From positions 1 through 6,406 of the forward strand of contig SCUP01000144.1 in the NCBI GenBank assembly GCA_004297665.1: a stretch of DNA of 6,406 bases. The letters are read 5' to 3'. Position numbers and translations under genes: made by a program. The notes beneath the pieces are model-generated. The model saw nothing but the letters and a program-made list of their open reading frames with translations, ran no database searches and was not told the DNA's origin. Positions 1 through 5,632 of the stretch are shown piece by piece. This DNA is from Nitrosarchaeum sp. Its GTDB lineage: Archaea > Thermoproteota > Nitrososphaeria > Nitrososphaerales > Nitrosopumilaceae. The number at the start of each line of letters is the position of its first letter. Positions within the stretch are counted from its first letter, which is position 1.

Positions 1-619
1 AAGATAAAATCTCCCCAATTGACTTTCTTACTGGATCATCACTTCTGATAAAAATTATAATTTCAATTGGCTTGTGATTAATTTCCCATTTGCCATTTGA
101 TTTTGTTGCACCATTTTCTTTCAGCGCATTTGAAATCATCTCTTCTGCCAATATTGGGTTATATCTGAAATTGTATGTCTCTAACTGCTTTATTATGGTG
201 AGATACTCTGGGTCTGAAGAACTATAGTAAGAGATCATTGGTGCACCATATCCACCCATCAATTCATTGACGATCAATTTTCTATCTATTAGATAGTTTA
301 ATGCAAATCTGATATCTTTAATTGAAAATGGATTAAAATCATTTGATTCTGCTGGATTTACTAGTATGCTGTAAGATCCTCCAGTCGAATCAAACACTTT
401 TAATCCTTCCCGTAATTTTTGATTTTCTAATCTGTCTGAGGAAATTCTATAATAATAAATATCTAAATTTCCATTTCTTACTTCTTCAAGTGCTGTATTT
501 TCATCCAAATACTGGATAAACTTTACAGAATCAAAAAATGTGCTCTTTTCTGCAAACGAATCATTATGTATTAAAAACACTACTGTGAGCGCTAGTATGA
601 ATACTAGCAATAATTTCAT
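1..619 (-). CDS. Extracellular solute-binding protein, family 5 (ABC peptide/nickel type), 5' part only
   Basis: This is the N-terminal 206 codons of a gene that continues past the left edge. Residues 1-23 form a signal peptide with a hydrophobic core and a likely cleavage after SFA (residues 21-23), so the protein is probably exported. No lipobox cysteine is visible. The stretch around residues 33-57 (KFIQYLDENTALEEVRNGNL, then DIYYY) matches the segment of family-5 binding proteins that reads 'strain/residue count per deletion site'. Residues 101-117 (KDIRFALNYLIDRKLIV) match the very typical 'DVRxALNYAIDRexIv' segment. Known members deliver peptides, nickel or other small solutes to ABC permeases; the substrate here cannot be told. 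The usual N-terminal lobe of roughly 150-200 residues before these segments seems to be missing. The ATG at 619 is chosen because it begins the signal peptide and lies 22 bp from a TATA-like box. No permease is in view. Confidence 0.8.
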   Translation of the reverse strand, partial: MKLLLVFILALTVVFLIHNDSFAEKSTFFDSVKFIQYLDENTALEEVRNGNLDIYYYRISSDRLENQKLREGLKVFDSTGGSYSILVNPAESNDFNPFSIKDIRFALNYLIDRKLIVNELMGGYGAPMISYYSSSDPEYLTIIKQLETYNFRYNPILAEEMISNALKENGATKSNGKWEINHKPIEIIIFIRSDDPVRKSIGEILS

Positions 620-640
620 AACCGATATTTAGTTTGGTTG

Positions 641-648
641 TAATAAAA
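641..648 (-). promoter_or_regulatory. TATA-like box for the solute-binding protein gene
   Basis: Read on the minus strand this is TTTTATTA. Its centre is about 26 bp from the ATG at 619, the usual archaeal spacing between TATA box and transcription start. The transcript would therefore begin at or next to the start codon (leaderless), which fits the absence of a ribosome binding site. Confidence 0.5.
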
Positions 649-681
649 CCTATTTCACAATAACCTTTGATAATATCTCCT

Positions 682-692
682 AAAACCTATAT
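682..692 (+). promoter_or_regulatory. BRE/TATA-like element for the nuclease-domain gene
   Basis: AAAACC followed by TATAT looks like a TFB-recognition element plus TATA box. The TATA centre near 690 predicts a transcription start near 716, almost at the ATG at 719. A second AT-rich candidate, GATAATAT at 669-676, would instead suit a TTG start at 701. The first reading is preferred because it gives an ATG start. Confidence 0.45.
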
Positions 693-718
693 CGTCTTAA
701 TTGCCAAAGAAAAATAAT

Positions 719-1390
719 ATGAAATTTAATCAAAATATGCTATCTGGACTAAATGGAATCATCCCAGGCGGTATTTCTGTTGAAGATTTCACTGCAATTA
801 CAAAAACAAATTCTATTGATTCACAAAAAATTCTGGATTGGTATATTAAAACTGGAATTGGAACAAAACAAGAAAACAAGTATTACTTTGAAGATGGTGA
901 TAAGCTAAAAGCTGCAATTGAATTAATAAAAAATGGTGGTCCGCTAGATGAAATTTCAATTATGATTAACTGGAAAGATTTTGAAGGATTAGTGGCTGAA
1001 ATTTTATACTCTAAAAACTTTGCAATTATAAAAAATCTAATTCTTACCAAACCCAGAATGGAAATTGATGTCATTGGTATACGATTAGGTGTTGCTATGC
1101 TAATTGATTGTAAACATTGGAAACGTTATAGTTCTTCTACGTTATCTTCTGCAGCACAAAAACAGATTGCCAGAACAAAACATTACATTTTAAAAACTCC
1201 AGGTGCCATAGCTGTACCTGTAATTGTAACTTTATACCATGATAAGATAGATTTCATAGATAAAGTGCCTATAGTTCCAATCTTTCAGTTTTCATCGTTT
1301 GTAGATGAATTTTATGGTAACCTTGATCAAATGAACACTATGGGAACAAAACTTGATCTTGATTCTACAATGAAATCACCCCCGAAATGA
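719..1390 (+). CDS. Winged-helix-like plus PD-(D/E)XK nuclease-like (Mrr/Hjc-type) protein
   Basis: This gene encodes 223 residues. Residues about 17-72 look like a small winged-helix domain: helices, then a short hairpin (KYYFEDGDKL, 54-63) as the wing. Residues about 85-160 have the order expected of a PD-(D/E)XK nuclease fold. They comprise a helix with acidic residues (FEGLVAEIL, 88-96), then EIDVIG (115-120), then IDCKHW (129-134). A helix with a glutamine follows (AAQKQIARTKHY, 145-156), as in Mrr-like and archaeal Holliday-junction-resolvase-like families. The candidate metal site is E89 or E94, D117, D130 and K132. The family cuts DNA or, in some members, only binds it; which applies here is unknown. 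No methylase or specificity partner is adjacent, so a classical restriction system is unlikely. A TTG at 701 would add six residues (MPKKNN), but the ATG at 719 has the better-placed TATA box. It converges on the next gene with an 11-bp gap. Confidence 0.72.
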   Translation: MKFNQNMLSGLNGIIPGGISVEDFTAITKTNSIDSQKILDWYIKTGIGTKQENKYYFEDGDKLKAAIELIKNGGPLDEISIMINWKDFEGLVAEILYSKNFAIIKNLILTKPRMEIDVIGIRLGVAMLIDCKHWKRYSSSTLSSAAQKQIARTKHYILKTPGAIAVPVIVTLYHDKIDFIDKVPIVPIFQFSSFVDEFYGNLDQMNTMGTKLDLDSTMKSPPK

Positions 1391-1401
1391 ATTAGGATTT
1401 G

Positions 1402-1713
1402 TTAATCGACTATATTTTCTAAAATTTCTGAAGGTTTGATTTTGTTTTTCATGTAAGGAATTAGTTTTTCTAAATCTTCCATTGAATTATAAATTTTATT
1501 TCTTTGGTATTCACTAAGTTTAGAACCCATTCTGTGATCATACTCGGAAATTTCTAGAGAATATTTTCGAACCTCATCCAAAAGTCTATGTGCTTCTTTA
1601 ACAGGCTCTGAATGATTATTCCACTGGAAGGTAAGTTTTGAAATTTTTAAAGATAATTCCGAAAGTTGGATGTCTTTAAGCAGTCCTTCCTCATCAAAAT
1701 TTTCTGAATGCAT
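1402..1713 (-). CDS. Small helical protein of unknown function
   Basis: This gene encodes 103 residues and I do not recognise the family. The protein is charged and lacks signal peptide, membrane segment and cysteine pairs. Heptad-like spacing of leucine and isoleucine at about 11-50 and 60-100 suggests a bundle of two or three helices or a short coiled coil. It is probably cytoplasmic. The start is the ATG at 1713; a TTG directly before it (1714-1716) would add one residue, but archaeal start choice and the TATA box at 1737-1744 favour the ATG. It is convergent with the nuclease-like gene, so the two are not an operon, and it has its own apparent promoter. It is a believable gene because it has a placed promoter, an uninterrupted frame and ordinary codon use for this AT-rich DNA. 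The function is not inferable. Confidence 0.65.
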   Translation of the reverse strand: MHSENFDEEGLLKDIQLSELSLKISKLTFQWNNHSEPVKEAHRLLDEVRKYSLEISEYDHRMGSKLSEYQRNKIYNSMEDLEKLIPYMKNKIKPSEILENIVD

Positions 1714-1736
1714 CAAAATAGAATAAAATTTTCTGA

Positions 1737-1744
1737 TAATAAAA
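1737..1744 (-). promoter_or_regulatory. TATA-like box for the 103-residue helical protein gene
   Basis: The minus strand reads TTTTATTA, identical to the box before the solute-binding protein gene. It is 24 bp from the ATG at 1713, with its centre about 27 bp away, again predicting a leaderless transcript. Confidence 0.5.
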
Positions 1745-1844
1745 CATTAGGAAAAGAAAATTGACAAACCTTATTCAAATTTTAGTCAGACGTAAGTTTT
1801 TAGGCACAAAACACATTCATTCTATTTTTACTAATTGTAATCAG

Positions 1845-1862
1845 AAAAATGATTCTATCATT
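1845..1862 (-). terminator. Possible hairpin plus T-run after the DUF2070 gene
   Basis: On the minus strand, AATGAT and ATCATT form a 6-bp stem with a 3-base loop (AGA), and the stem runs straight into T residues (ATCATTTTT). It lies 45 bp past the DUF2070 stop codon. The stem is pure AT-type and weak. Archaeal termination relies mainly on T-runs, so the T-tract may be the working part. The 190-bp spacer 1717-1906 otherwise shows only the promoter at 1737-1744; no RNA gene was recognised in it. Confidence 0.35.
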
Positions 1863-1906
1863 ATGTTGATTTATGTTCCAAATCCAATAATCAGATATTT
1901 GTTTAC

Positions 1907-3646
1907 CTAGAGAAACAACGTGATTACAAATAATATGACACTTCCAATCATAAACCCTTTTGTTATTTTTAAGGAATTATCTAATGCTTTGGAATAATCC
2001 TCGTATATTCCAGGTCCCATAATTTTTACATCTGTCTCGTTTTCTAAAATTTCAAATTTTGCAGATTTTGTTTTTGACTCTGCATCATTTGCGATTTCCA
2101 AAAACCACTTGGATAGTTTTTCTGCACCTGTGATCAATCCTAATTGGTAGTATCCATTTCTGTTTCTGGCTTTAACTGGTGCATAGTGTGTATCTGAAGT
2201 GCAAATTTCTAATAATTGATATCCTTGCTTTGCAAAATTCTCTACAATTTTTTCTCTTACCCCATTTTCCATATTGTTTGCATCTGCCCATCCAAGAAAG
2301 AACTTTTTGCCATTGATTTTTAGACATACTATTCCTAGGCCTCCCATTCCCAAGTCTTCTGTCCATACATCCATACTGTCTGAATTTGCATAGCCAAATT
2401 CTATGGGATAACTGTCCTTTGTAATTAAAGAATCAAGACAAGACTTTGCTGCTTTTAGCATGTCTTCCCCATCTTCTTTTGAAATCTCTTCACCCATTGC
2501 ATTATGACAATCGACAATCAATATTCTGACATAGTTTCTATTTTTGGCATATTGTTCGATTTCTTTTTTCATATAGTTTGGAATATCTTCCATGCCATGT
2601 GGTGATAATGAGAGAAACAATAACGGATTATTTCCAAAGAGTAATCCAGTGACTCTGGCTTTGTTAATTTGAACAGTTACTGGTTCTGTGCATACTAGTC
2701 CCTCTTCTTTGACTATGCTTTTGTCTAGATTTTTCAAATAGTTTTCCACTTCATTTTTTGATGGAAGATTTAACGAGTGATCTGAAATACTATGCATGAC
2801 CATTGCTGATGAATCTAGATTTTTGTAAATCAAATATGGGATATTACTTCCTCCGACTGGATGATATGGACCTGGATGAATCTCAGGTAAGACCATCCTA
2901 AATTCTGTGTCTCCATTTGATGAACGTAGTCTTATTTGAGATGTAGATACTTTGGTTTTATACGAACGCTGCTCGATGATCTCTTCGGCTTCTGTAAAGT
3001 CATTTCCTTGTGATGCCAAGTATGCTTGTATTGTTCTGTGGGTGCTTTCCATCCCTGGTCTTCCAGCTCTATCTGTTAATACGGACCAAACACTGGCAAT
3101 TATCAAAAACACTGCTCCAAATCCTATTGCCATTGGATTTGTCAGCATTGAATTCCACATGTCATGCGGAATCATTACTAAGAACATGGCAAGTGGTTGC
3201 ACCATGCATATAGCCCACGCTTTTCTAATACTTGCACCTAACGTTGTGGTAAAAATCCCAATTCTAAAGCTAGCAAATAAAAACATTCCATACGTTACAA
3301 AAAACAATGATGCCTCTTTTGCTAGTACAACACTTGCAAGTAATCCCATTAGTAATACTGCAATCCACAACATATTTCCAAAAAGAGATGCATGTAGTGA
3401 TTTTGAATACTCTTTTTTTCTGGTAAATTGTATATCAATTAACTGAGTTAATGCTAATATTCCGATTACACCTAGAATTCTAAACCAAATTTCATCTGAG
3501 CCAAGATATCCAAAATAAACTGTAGATACAATTACTGCTGCAATTGCTAATGATCCTACCAGAGAAAAATAATGTGATGCTGGATTGATTAATGTAAGGG
3601 AAAACCTGTTATGTATATTTGAAACATCATCTGAAGATTTTTCCAT
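1907..3646 (-). CDS. DUF2070 family membrane protein with large soluble domain
   Basis: This gene encodes 579 residues and resembles archaeal DUF2070 proteins, whose function is unknown. Six hydrophobic segments lie at about 27-48, 56-74, 88-109, 112-133, 144-161 and 171-190, and one more at 564-579. Basic residues sit in the loops after segments 2 (RKK, 76-78) and 4 (RK, 141-142) and after segment 6 (R193, R196). By the positive-inside rule this puts the N-terminus and the large 191-563 domain in the cytosol. That domain carries conserved-looking polar motifs: HPGPYHPVGGSNIP (257-270), SDH (288-290), PHGMED (349-354), DCHN (379-382), WADANN (453-458) and TSDTH (483-487). They resemble a metal- or phosphate-binding active site, but this is inference. 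The ATG at 3646 lies 3 bp after the Sec61-beta stop codon, so the two genes are almost certainly co-transcribed. No promoter fits in the gap. Confidence 0.85.
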   Translation of the reverse strand: MEKSSDDVSNIHNRFSLTLINPASHYFSLVGSLAIAAVIVSTVYFGYLGSDEIWFRILGVIGILALTQLIDIQFTRKKEYSKSLHASLFGNMLWIAVLLMGLLASVVLAKEASLFFVTYGMFLFASFRIGIFTTTLGASIRKAWAICMVQPLAMFLVMIPHDMWNSMLTNPMAIGFGAVFLIIASVWSVLTDRAGRPGMESTHRTIQAYLASQGNDFTEAEEIIEQRSYKTKVSTSQIRLRSSNGDTEFRMVLPEIHPGPYHPVGGSNIPYLIYKNLDSSAMVMHSISDHSLNLPSKNEVENYLKNLDKSIVKEEGLVCTEPVTVQINKARVTGLLFGNNPLLFLSLSPHGMEDIPNYMKKEIEQYAKNRNYVRILIVDCHNAMGEEISKEDGEDMLKAAKSCLDSLITKDSYPIEFGYANSDSMDVWTEDLGMGGLGIVCLKINGKKFFLGWADANNMENGVREKIVENFAKQGYQLLEICTSDTHYAPVKARNRNGYYQLGLITGAEKLSKWFLEIANDAESKTKSAKFEILENETDVKIMGPGIYEDYSKALDNSLKITKGFMIGSVILFVITLFL

Positions 3647-3649
3647 GTT

Positions 3650-3820
3650 CTATCGTGGAGCCAAAAATATATCAATTAACCATGAAACCACAATTAAGCT
3701 GATTGGAACTGAAACAACAATTTTTGGATCGACCTTGAATCCTTTAGTCTCATCCTCAAAGAATCTCATTAAACCTCCACTTGATGCTGGTAGTGGTGCT
3801 CCTTTCTTTTTACTGCTCAT
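3650..3820 (-). CDS. secG: Preprotein translocase subunit SecG / Sec61-beta (archaeal type)
   Basis: This short gene encodes 56 residues. The order matches archaeal Sec61-beta: a basic start (MSSKKKG), a PASSGGLMRFFEDETKG segment at 11-27, KVDPKIVV (29-36), then one membrane helix at about 35-54 and a short end (APR). The protein is the small tail-anchored subunit of the SecYE-beta translocon that moves and inserts proteins across the cell membrane; it lies with its N-terminus in the cytosol. SecY and SecE are not in the window, as is usual for archaeal beta subunits, which are encoded apart. The ATG at 3820 gives the full family length. The TAG stop (3650-3652) is 3 bp before the DUF2070 start, and a UPF0148 gene ends 37 bp upstream. 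An open frame on the other strand (3585-3899) overlaps it and is an antisense shadow. Confidence 0.9.
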   Translation of the reverse strand: MSSKKKGAPLPASSGGLMRFFEDETKGFKVDPKIVVSVPISLIVVSWLIDIFLAPR

Positions 3821-3847
3821 GGCTGTTTTTCAAAGCTTGAATTTTGA

Positions 3848-3856
3848 CATAAATAC
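3848..3856 (-). promoter_or_regulatory. Possible TATA box for Sec61-beta
   Basis: The minus strand reads GTATTTATG, with its centre about 32 bp before the ATG at 3820, implying a leader of only a few bases. It lies partly over the end of the UPF0148 gene. It could start a separate Sec61-beta/DUF2070 transcript, or transcription may read through from the upstream gene. The evidence is weak. Confidence 0.3.
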
Positions 3857-3857
3857 T

Positions 3858-4190
3858 TTATTGTTTGTGCTGCAACTTTTTCGTTGTTTCTATGAGTGAA
3901 TTAATTGATCTTAGAATCTCTTGTTGTTTTTCATGATTGGTTTCTTGTTCTAATTCTTTAGATAACTCGGATAATTTTTTTTCTAGTATTACCTCTAATC
4001 CTGTTTTTTCTGTTTGTTGCTTTACTTCTATGGTGGTCTCTTTTTTTTCAGGCTCTCTACCACAATTGATGCATAACGCATGACCTTCTTTCATTACTCT
4101 TACTCCTGAACAGTATGGACATGGCTCACTTAGCAGAGTTGCTCCTTTCAACAACATTTCAGCTGCCTTTTTTGTAAGATCTCTTGACAT
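3858..4190 (-). CDS. UPF0148 / Sssca1-type zinc-binding protein
   Basis: This gene encodes 110 residues. The N-terminal part matches the archaeal UPF0148 family, related to the Sjogren syndrome/scleroderma autoantigen 1 domain. It has a helix (KKAAEMLLKGATLL, 7-20) followed by a four-cysteine zinc ribbon with pairs C24/C27 (CPYC) and C40/C43 (CINCG). Residues about 58-108 are strongly charged and helical (ILEKKLSELSKELEQE), most likely a coiled coil for self-association. There is no membrane segment. The molecular role of the family is not established, so no function is given beyond zinc binding and likely protein or nucleic-acid contact. The ATG at 4190 begins at the conserved MSRDLTKKAAEML start of the family. 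It shares strand with Sec61-beta (37-bp gap) and DUF2070, and is divergent from aIF1 across a 104-bp region. Confidence 0.82.
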   Translation of the reverse strand: MSRDLTKKAAEMLLKGATLLSEPCPYCSGVRVMKEGHALCINCGREPEKKETTIEVKQQTEKTGLEVILEKKLSELSKELEQETNHEKQQEILRSINSLIETTKKLQHKQ

Positions 4191-4210
4191 ATGCTAAGTT
4201 GGGATTTCTC

Positions 4211-4218
4211 TTTAAAAA
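4211..4218 (-). promoter_or_regulatory. TATA-like box for the UPF0148 gene
   Basis: The minus strand reads TTTTTAAA, with its centre about 25 bp before the ATG at 4190. This again predicts a transcript starting at or beside the start codon. It may drive the whole UPF0148, Sec61-beta, DUF2070 cluster. Confidence 0.4.
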
Positions 4219-4258
4219 ATACGATTGTTTTGCAATTTCATTAATATCTCAAACAAGG

Positions 4259-4266
4259 CTTAATAG
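4259..4266 (+). promoter_or_regulatory. TATA-like box for aIF1
   Basis: CTTAATAG has its centre about 32 bp before the ATG at 4295, so a leader of around six bases is expected. It shares the 104-bp divergent region with the UPF0148 promoter on the other strand. Confidence 0.35.
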
Positions 4267-4294
4267 TGCGTAAAATCGAAATAATTTAGAACGT

Positions 4295-4603
4295 ATGGCG
4301 GTAATTTGTAATACATGTGGTCTTCCTGAAGATCTATGCGCTTGTGGTGAGCTCGCTAAAGATAGTACAAAAATTATAATCCGTTTGGAAACTAGACGAT
4401 TCAAGAAAAAAGGAACTATGATTGAAGGATTAGACCCTAAATTAAATAATTTAGAAACAGTCGCCAAAGAATTAAAGAACAAATATGCTTGTGGTGGAAC
4501 CGCAAAAGACGGTTACATATTTCTTCAAGGTGATCATAGAGACACAATTAAAGACACTTTGATCCATTTAGGATTTCCTGAATCTAGCATCGAGCTTCAT
4601 TAG
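4295..4603 (+). CDS. sui1: Translation initiation factor aIF1 (SUI1 family)
   Basis: This gene encodes 102 residues, the usual size for archaeal aIF1. The factor binds the small ribosomal subunit near the P site and guards start-codon choice. Residues 5-17 carry CNTCGLPEDLCAC, a four-cysteine motif (C5, C8, C15, C17) that could hold zinc and is seen in archaeal and DENR-like relatives. The SUI1 fold follows from about 24 to 100: the basic strand-loop KIIIRLETRRFKKKGT (26-41), GLDP (45-48), KYACGGTAKDGYIFLQGDH (63-81) and the last helix to HLGF (91-94). The basic loop and the CGG segment are the parts that contact rRNA in family members. The ATG at 4295 starts directly at the cysteine motif. 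The gene is followed after 7 bp by the CPBP protease gene on the same strand, suggesting one transcript. Confidence 0.93.
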   Translation: MAVICNTCGLPEDLCACGELAKDSTKIIIRLETRRFKKKGTMIEGLDPKLNNLETVAKELKNKYACGGTAKDGYIFLQGDHRDTIKDTLIHLGFPESSIELH

Positions 4604-4610
4604 ATAGACA

Positions 4611-5603
4611 TTGCAAGTACCAAATAAAATTCTCCAAATTATAGGCATTCCTCATTTTGCACTTTTGTCTGTCATATTTGGTATGATGTTGCTGTCATTT
4701 CCATTTGGATTATTTGTTGTATTTGACACTGATGTTGGAAATGATATTAATTTTCAATACCCGTTAAACAGTCTTGATATTTTCAAAGAAATTCGATATT
4801 TAATTCCATTTGATATTGAAATCGGTGATGTCTTTATTGTTTTGTGGTCTGTTTATGCTATTCTTTTTACAATAGCTATGTTTGGTCCTGATAAAGGATT
4901 TCTAAAAACATTGTCTGCAAATCTCAGTAATGGAAAATTAGAAACAAAATCAAACTATATGATTGCAATAACAAAATGGTTTTCAATTCTAATTCTGATA
5001 TCTGTAATTATTGATTTTATCCAACAGGGATTTGGAATAGTTACTGTTCCTCCGTCAGTAGATAATGACTTGACTCAGTTTTTGTATGTGAGCATATCTC
5101 CTATTGTTGAAGAGCTTGGATTTAGGGTGATTCTAATAGGTTTGCCGCTTTTTGTATTTTATTCGCACAAGTTATCTATAAAACATTTTTTTAAATCCCT
5201 TTGGAATCCAAATCGTAATTTACATATTTATGATTTTAGAAAAATCTTGTTTTTGATAGTTTTAGTCGGTATCTTTTTTGGCCTAGCTCATATTATGACT
5301 GGTGAGCCATGGAGTGAAGGAAAATTTGCACAAGCCACTGCAAGTGGAATTATACTTGGTTGGTTATATTTCCGATTTGGTCTTGTACCTGCAATTCTTG
5401 TTCATTGGGGAACAAATTATTTTATATTTTCATATGCAAATTTTGTATCTCAGATTAATGAGATAACAATTGAGGCAGCATTTTCACATCCTCTGATAAA
5501 CACAATGGAAATGCTGTTTTTAATATCTGGTATATTTTCAATTTCTGTACTGTTGATTACTTATTTTAATTCAAAAAAAGAACAAAAATTAAAAATTGAA
5601 TAA
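4611..5603 (+). CDS. CPBP family intramembrane metalloprotease (CAAX protease/Abi type)
   Basis: This gene encodes 330 residues with about eight hydrophobic segments (near 13-37, 69-91, 121-141, 155-183, 212-230, 240-256, 258-275 and 297-318). All three family motifs are present: EELGFR (167-172, the EExxxR motif), FGLAH (223-227, FxxxH) and HWGTN (265-269, HxxxN). These supply the catalytic glutamates and metal or proton-handling residues inside the membrane. Members cleave prenylated CAAX tails, bacteriocin leaders or anti-sigma factors; the substrate here is unknown, and immunity roles cannot be claimed. The start is TTG at 4611: an in-frame stop lies at 4605-4607, and the later TTG (4665) or ATG (4683) would cut into the first membrane helix. 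It follows aIF1 by 7 bp with no obvious Shine-Dalgarno site, so it is probably read as the second gene of that transcript. It converges on TFB. Confidence 0.88.
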   Translation: MQVPNKILQIIGIPHFALLSVIFGMMLLSFPFGLFVVFDTDVGNDINFQYPLNSLDIFKEIRYLIPFDIEIGDVFIVLWSVYAILFTIAMFGPDKGFLKTLSANLSNGKLETKSNYMIAITKWFSILILISVIIDFIQQGFGIVTVPPSVDNDLTQFLYVSISPIVEELGFRVILIGLPLFVFYSHKLSIKHFFKSLWNPNRNLHIYDFRKILFLIVLVGIFFGLAHIMTGEPWSEGKFAQATASGIILGWLYFRFGLVPAILVHWGTNYFIFSYANFVSQINEITIEAAFSHPLINTMEMLFLISGIFSISVLLITYFNSKKEQKLKIE

Positions 5604-5610
5604 TGTTATT

Positions 5611-5631
5611 TGAAATTTAGTGATAAATTCA
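5611..5631. terminator. Hairpin between convergent CPBP and TFB genes
   Basis: AATTTA (5614-5619) and TAAATT (5624-5629) form a 6-bp stem with a 4-base loop (GTGA), and two more outer pairs are possible with one bulged A. It fills most of the 29-bp gap between the two stop codons, so it could end both transcripts. There is no strong T-run, so this is a weak call. Confidence 0.3.
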
Positions 5632-5632
5632 C

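Noticed and set aside
883..1074. A 63-codon open frame on the minus strand
   Set aside because: It is antisense to the nuclease-domain gene and codes for a low-complexity hydrophobic product without a promoter.
719..1390. Nuclease-domain protein as a restriction-modification system
   Set aside because: No methyltransferase, specificity subunit or helicase is adjacent; the neighbours are a transport gene and an unknown helical protein.
1717..1906. Small RNA, tRNA or CRISPR repeat in the 190-bp spacer
   Set aside because: No cloverleaf, no regularly spaced repeats and no GC-rich structured core were seen; only a promoter box and a weak terminator-like hairpin.
2952..3446. A 164-codon open frame on the plus strand
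   Set aside because: It lies wholly antisense to the DUF2070 gene, whose protein has coherent membrane segments and motifs. The antisense product shows no domain.
3585..3899. A 104-codon open frame on the plus strand
   Set aside because: It is antisense to Sec61-beta and to the ends of its neighbours. The minus-strand 56-residue product is a clear Sec61-beta.
4249..4482. A 77-codon open frame on the minus strand
   Set aside because: It is antisense to the aIF1 gene, which has unmistakable SUI1 features.
4611..5603. CPBP protease as part of a defence or immunity system
   Set aside because: The family includes abortive-infection-labelled members, but no toxin, bacteriocin or phage-defence partner is present here, so the label is not supported.
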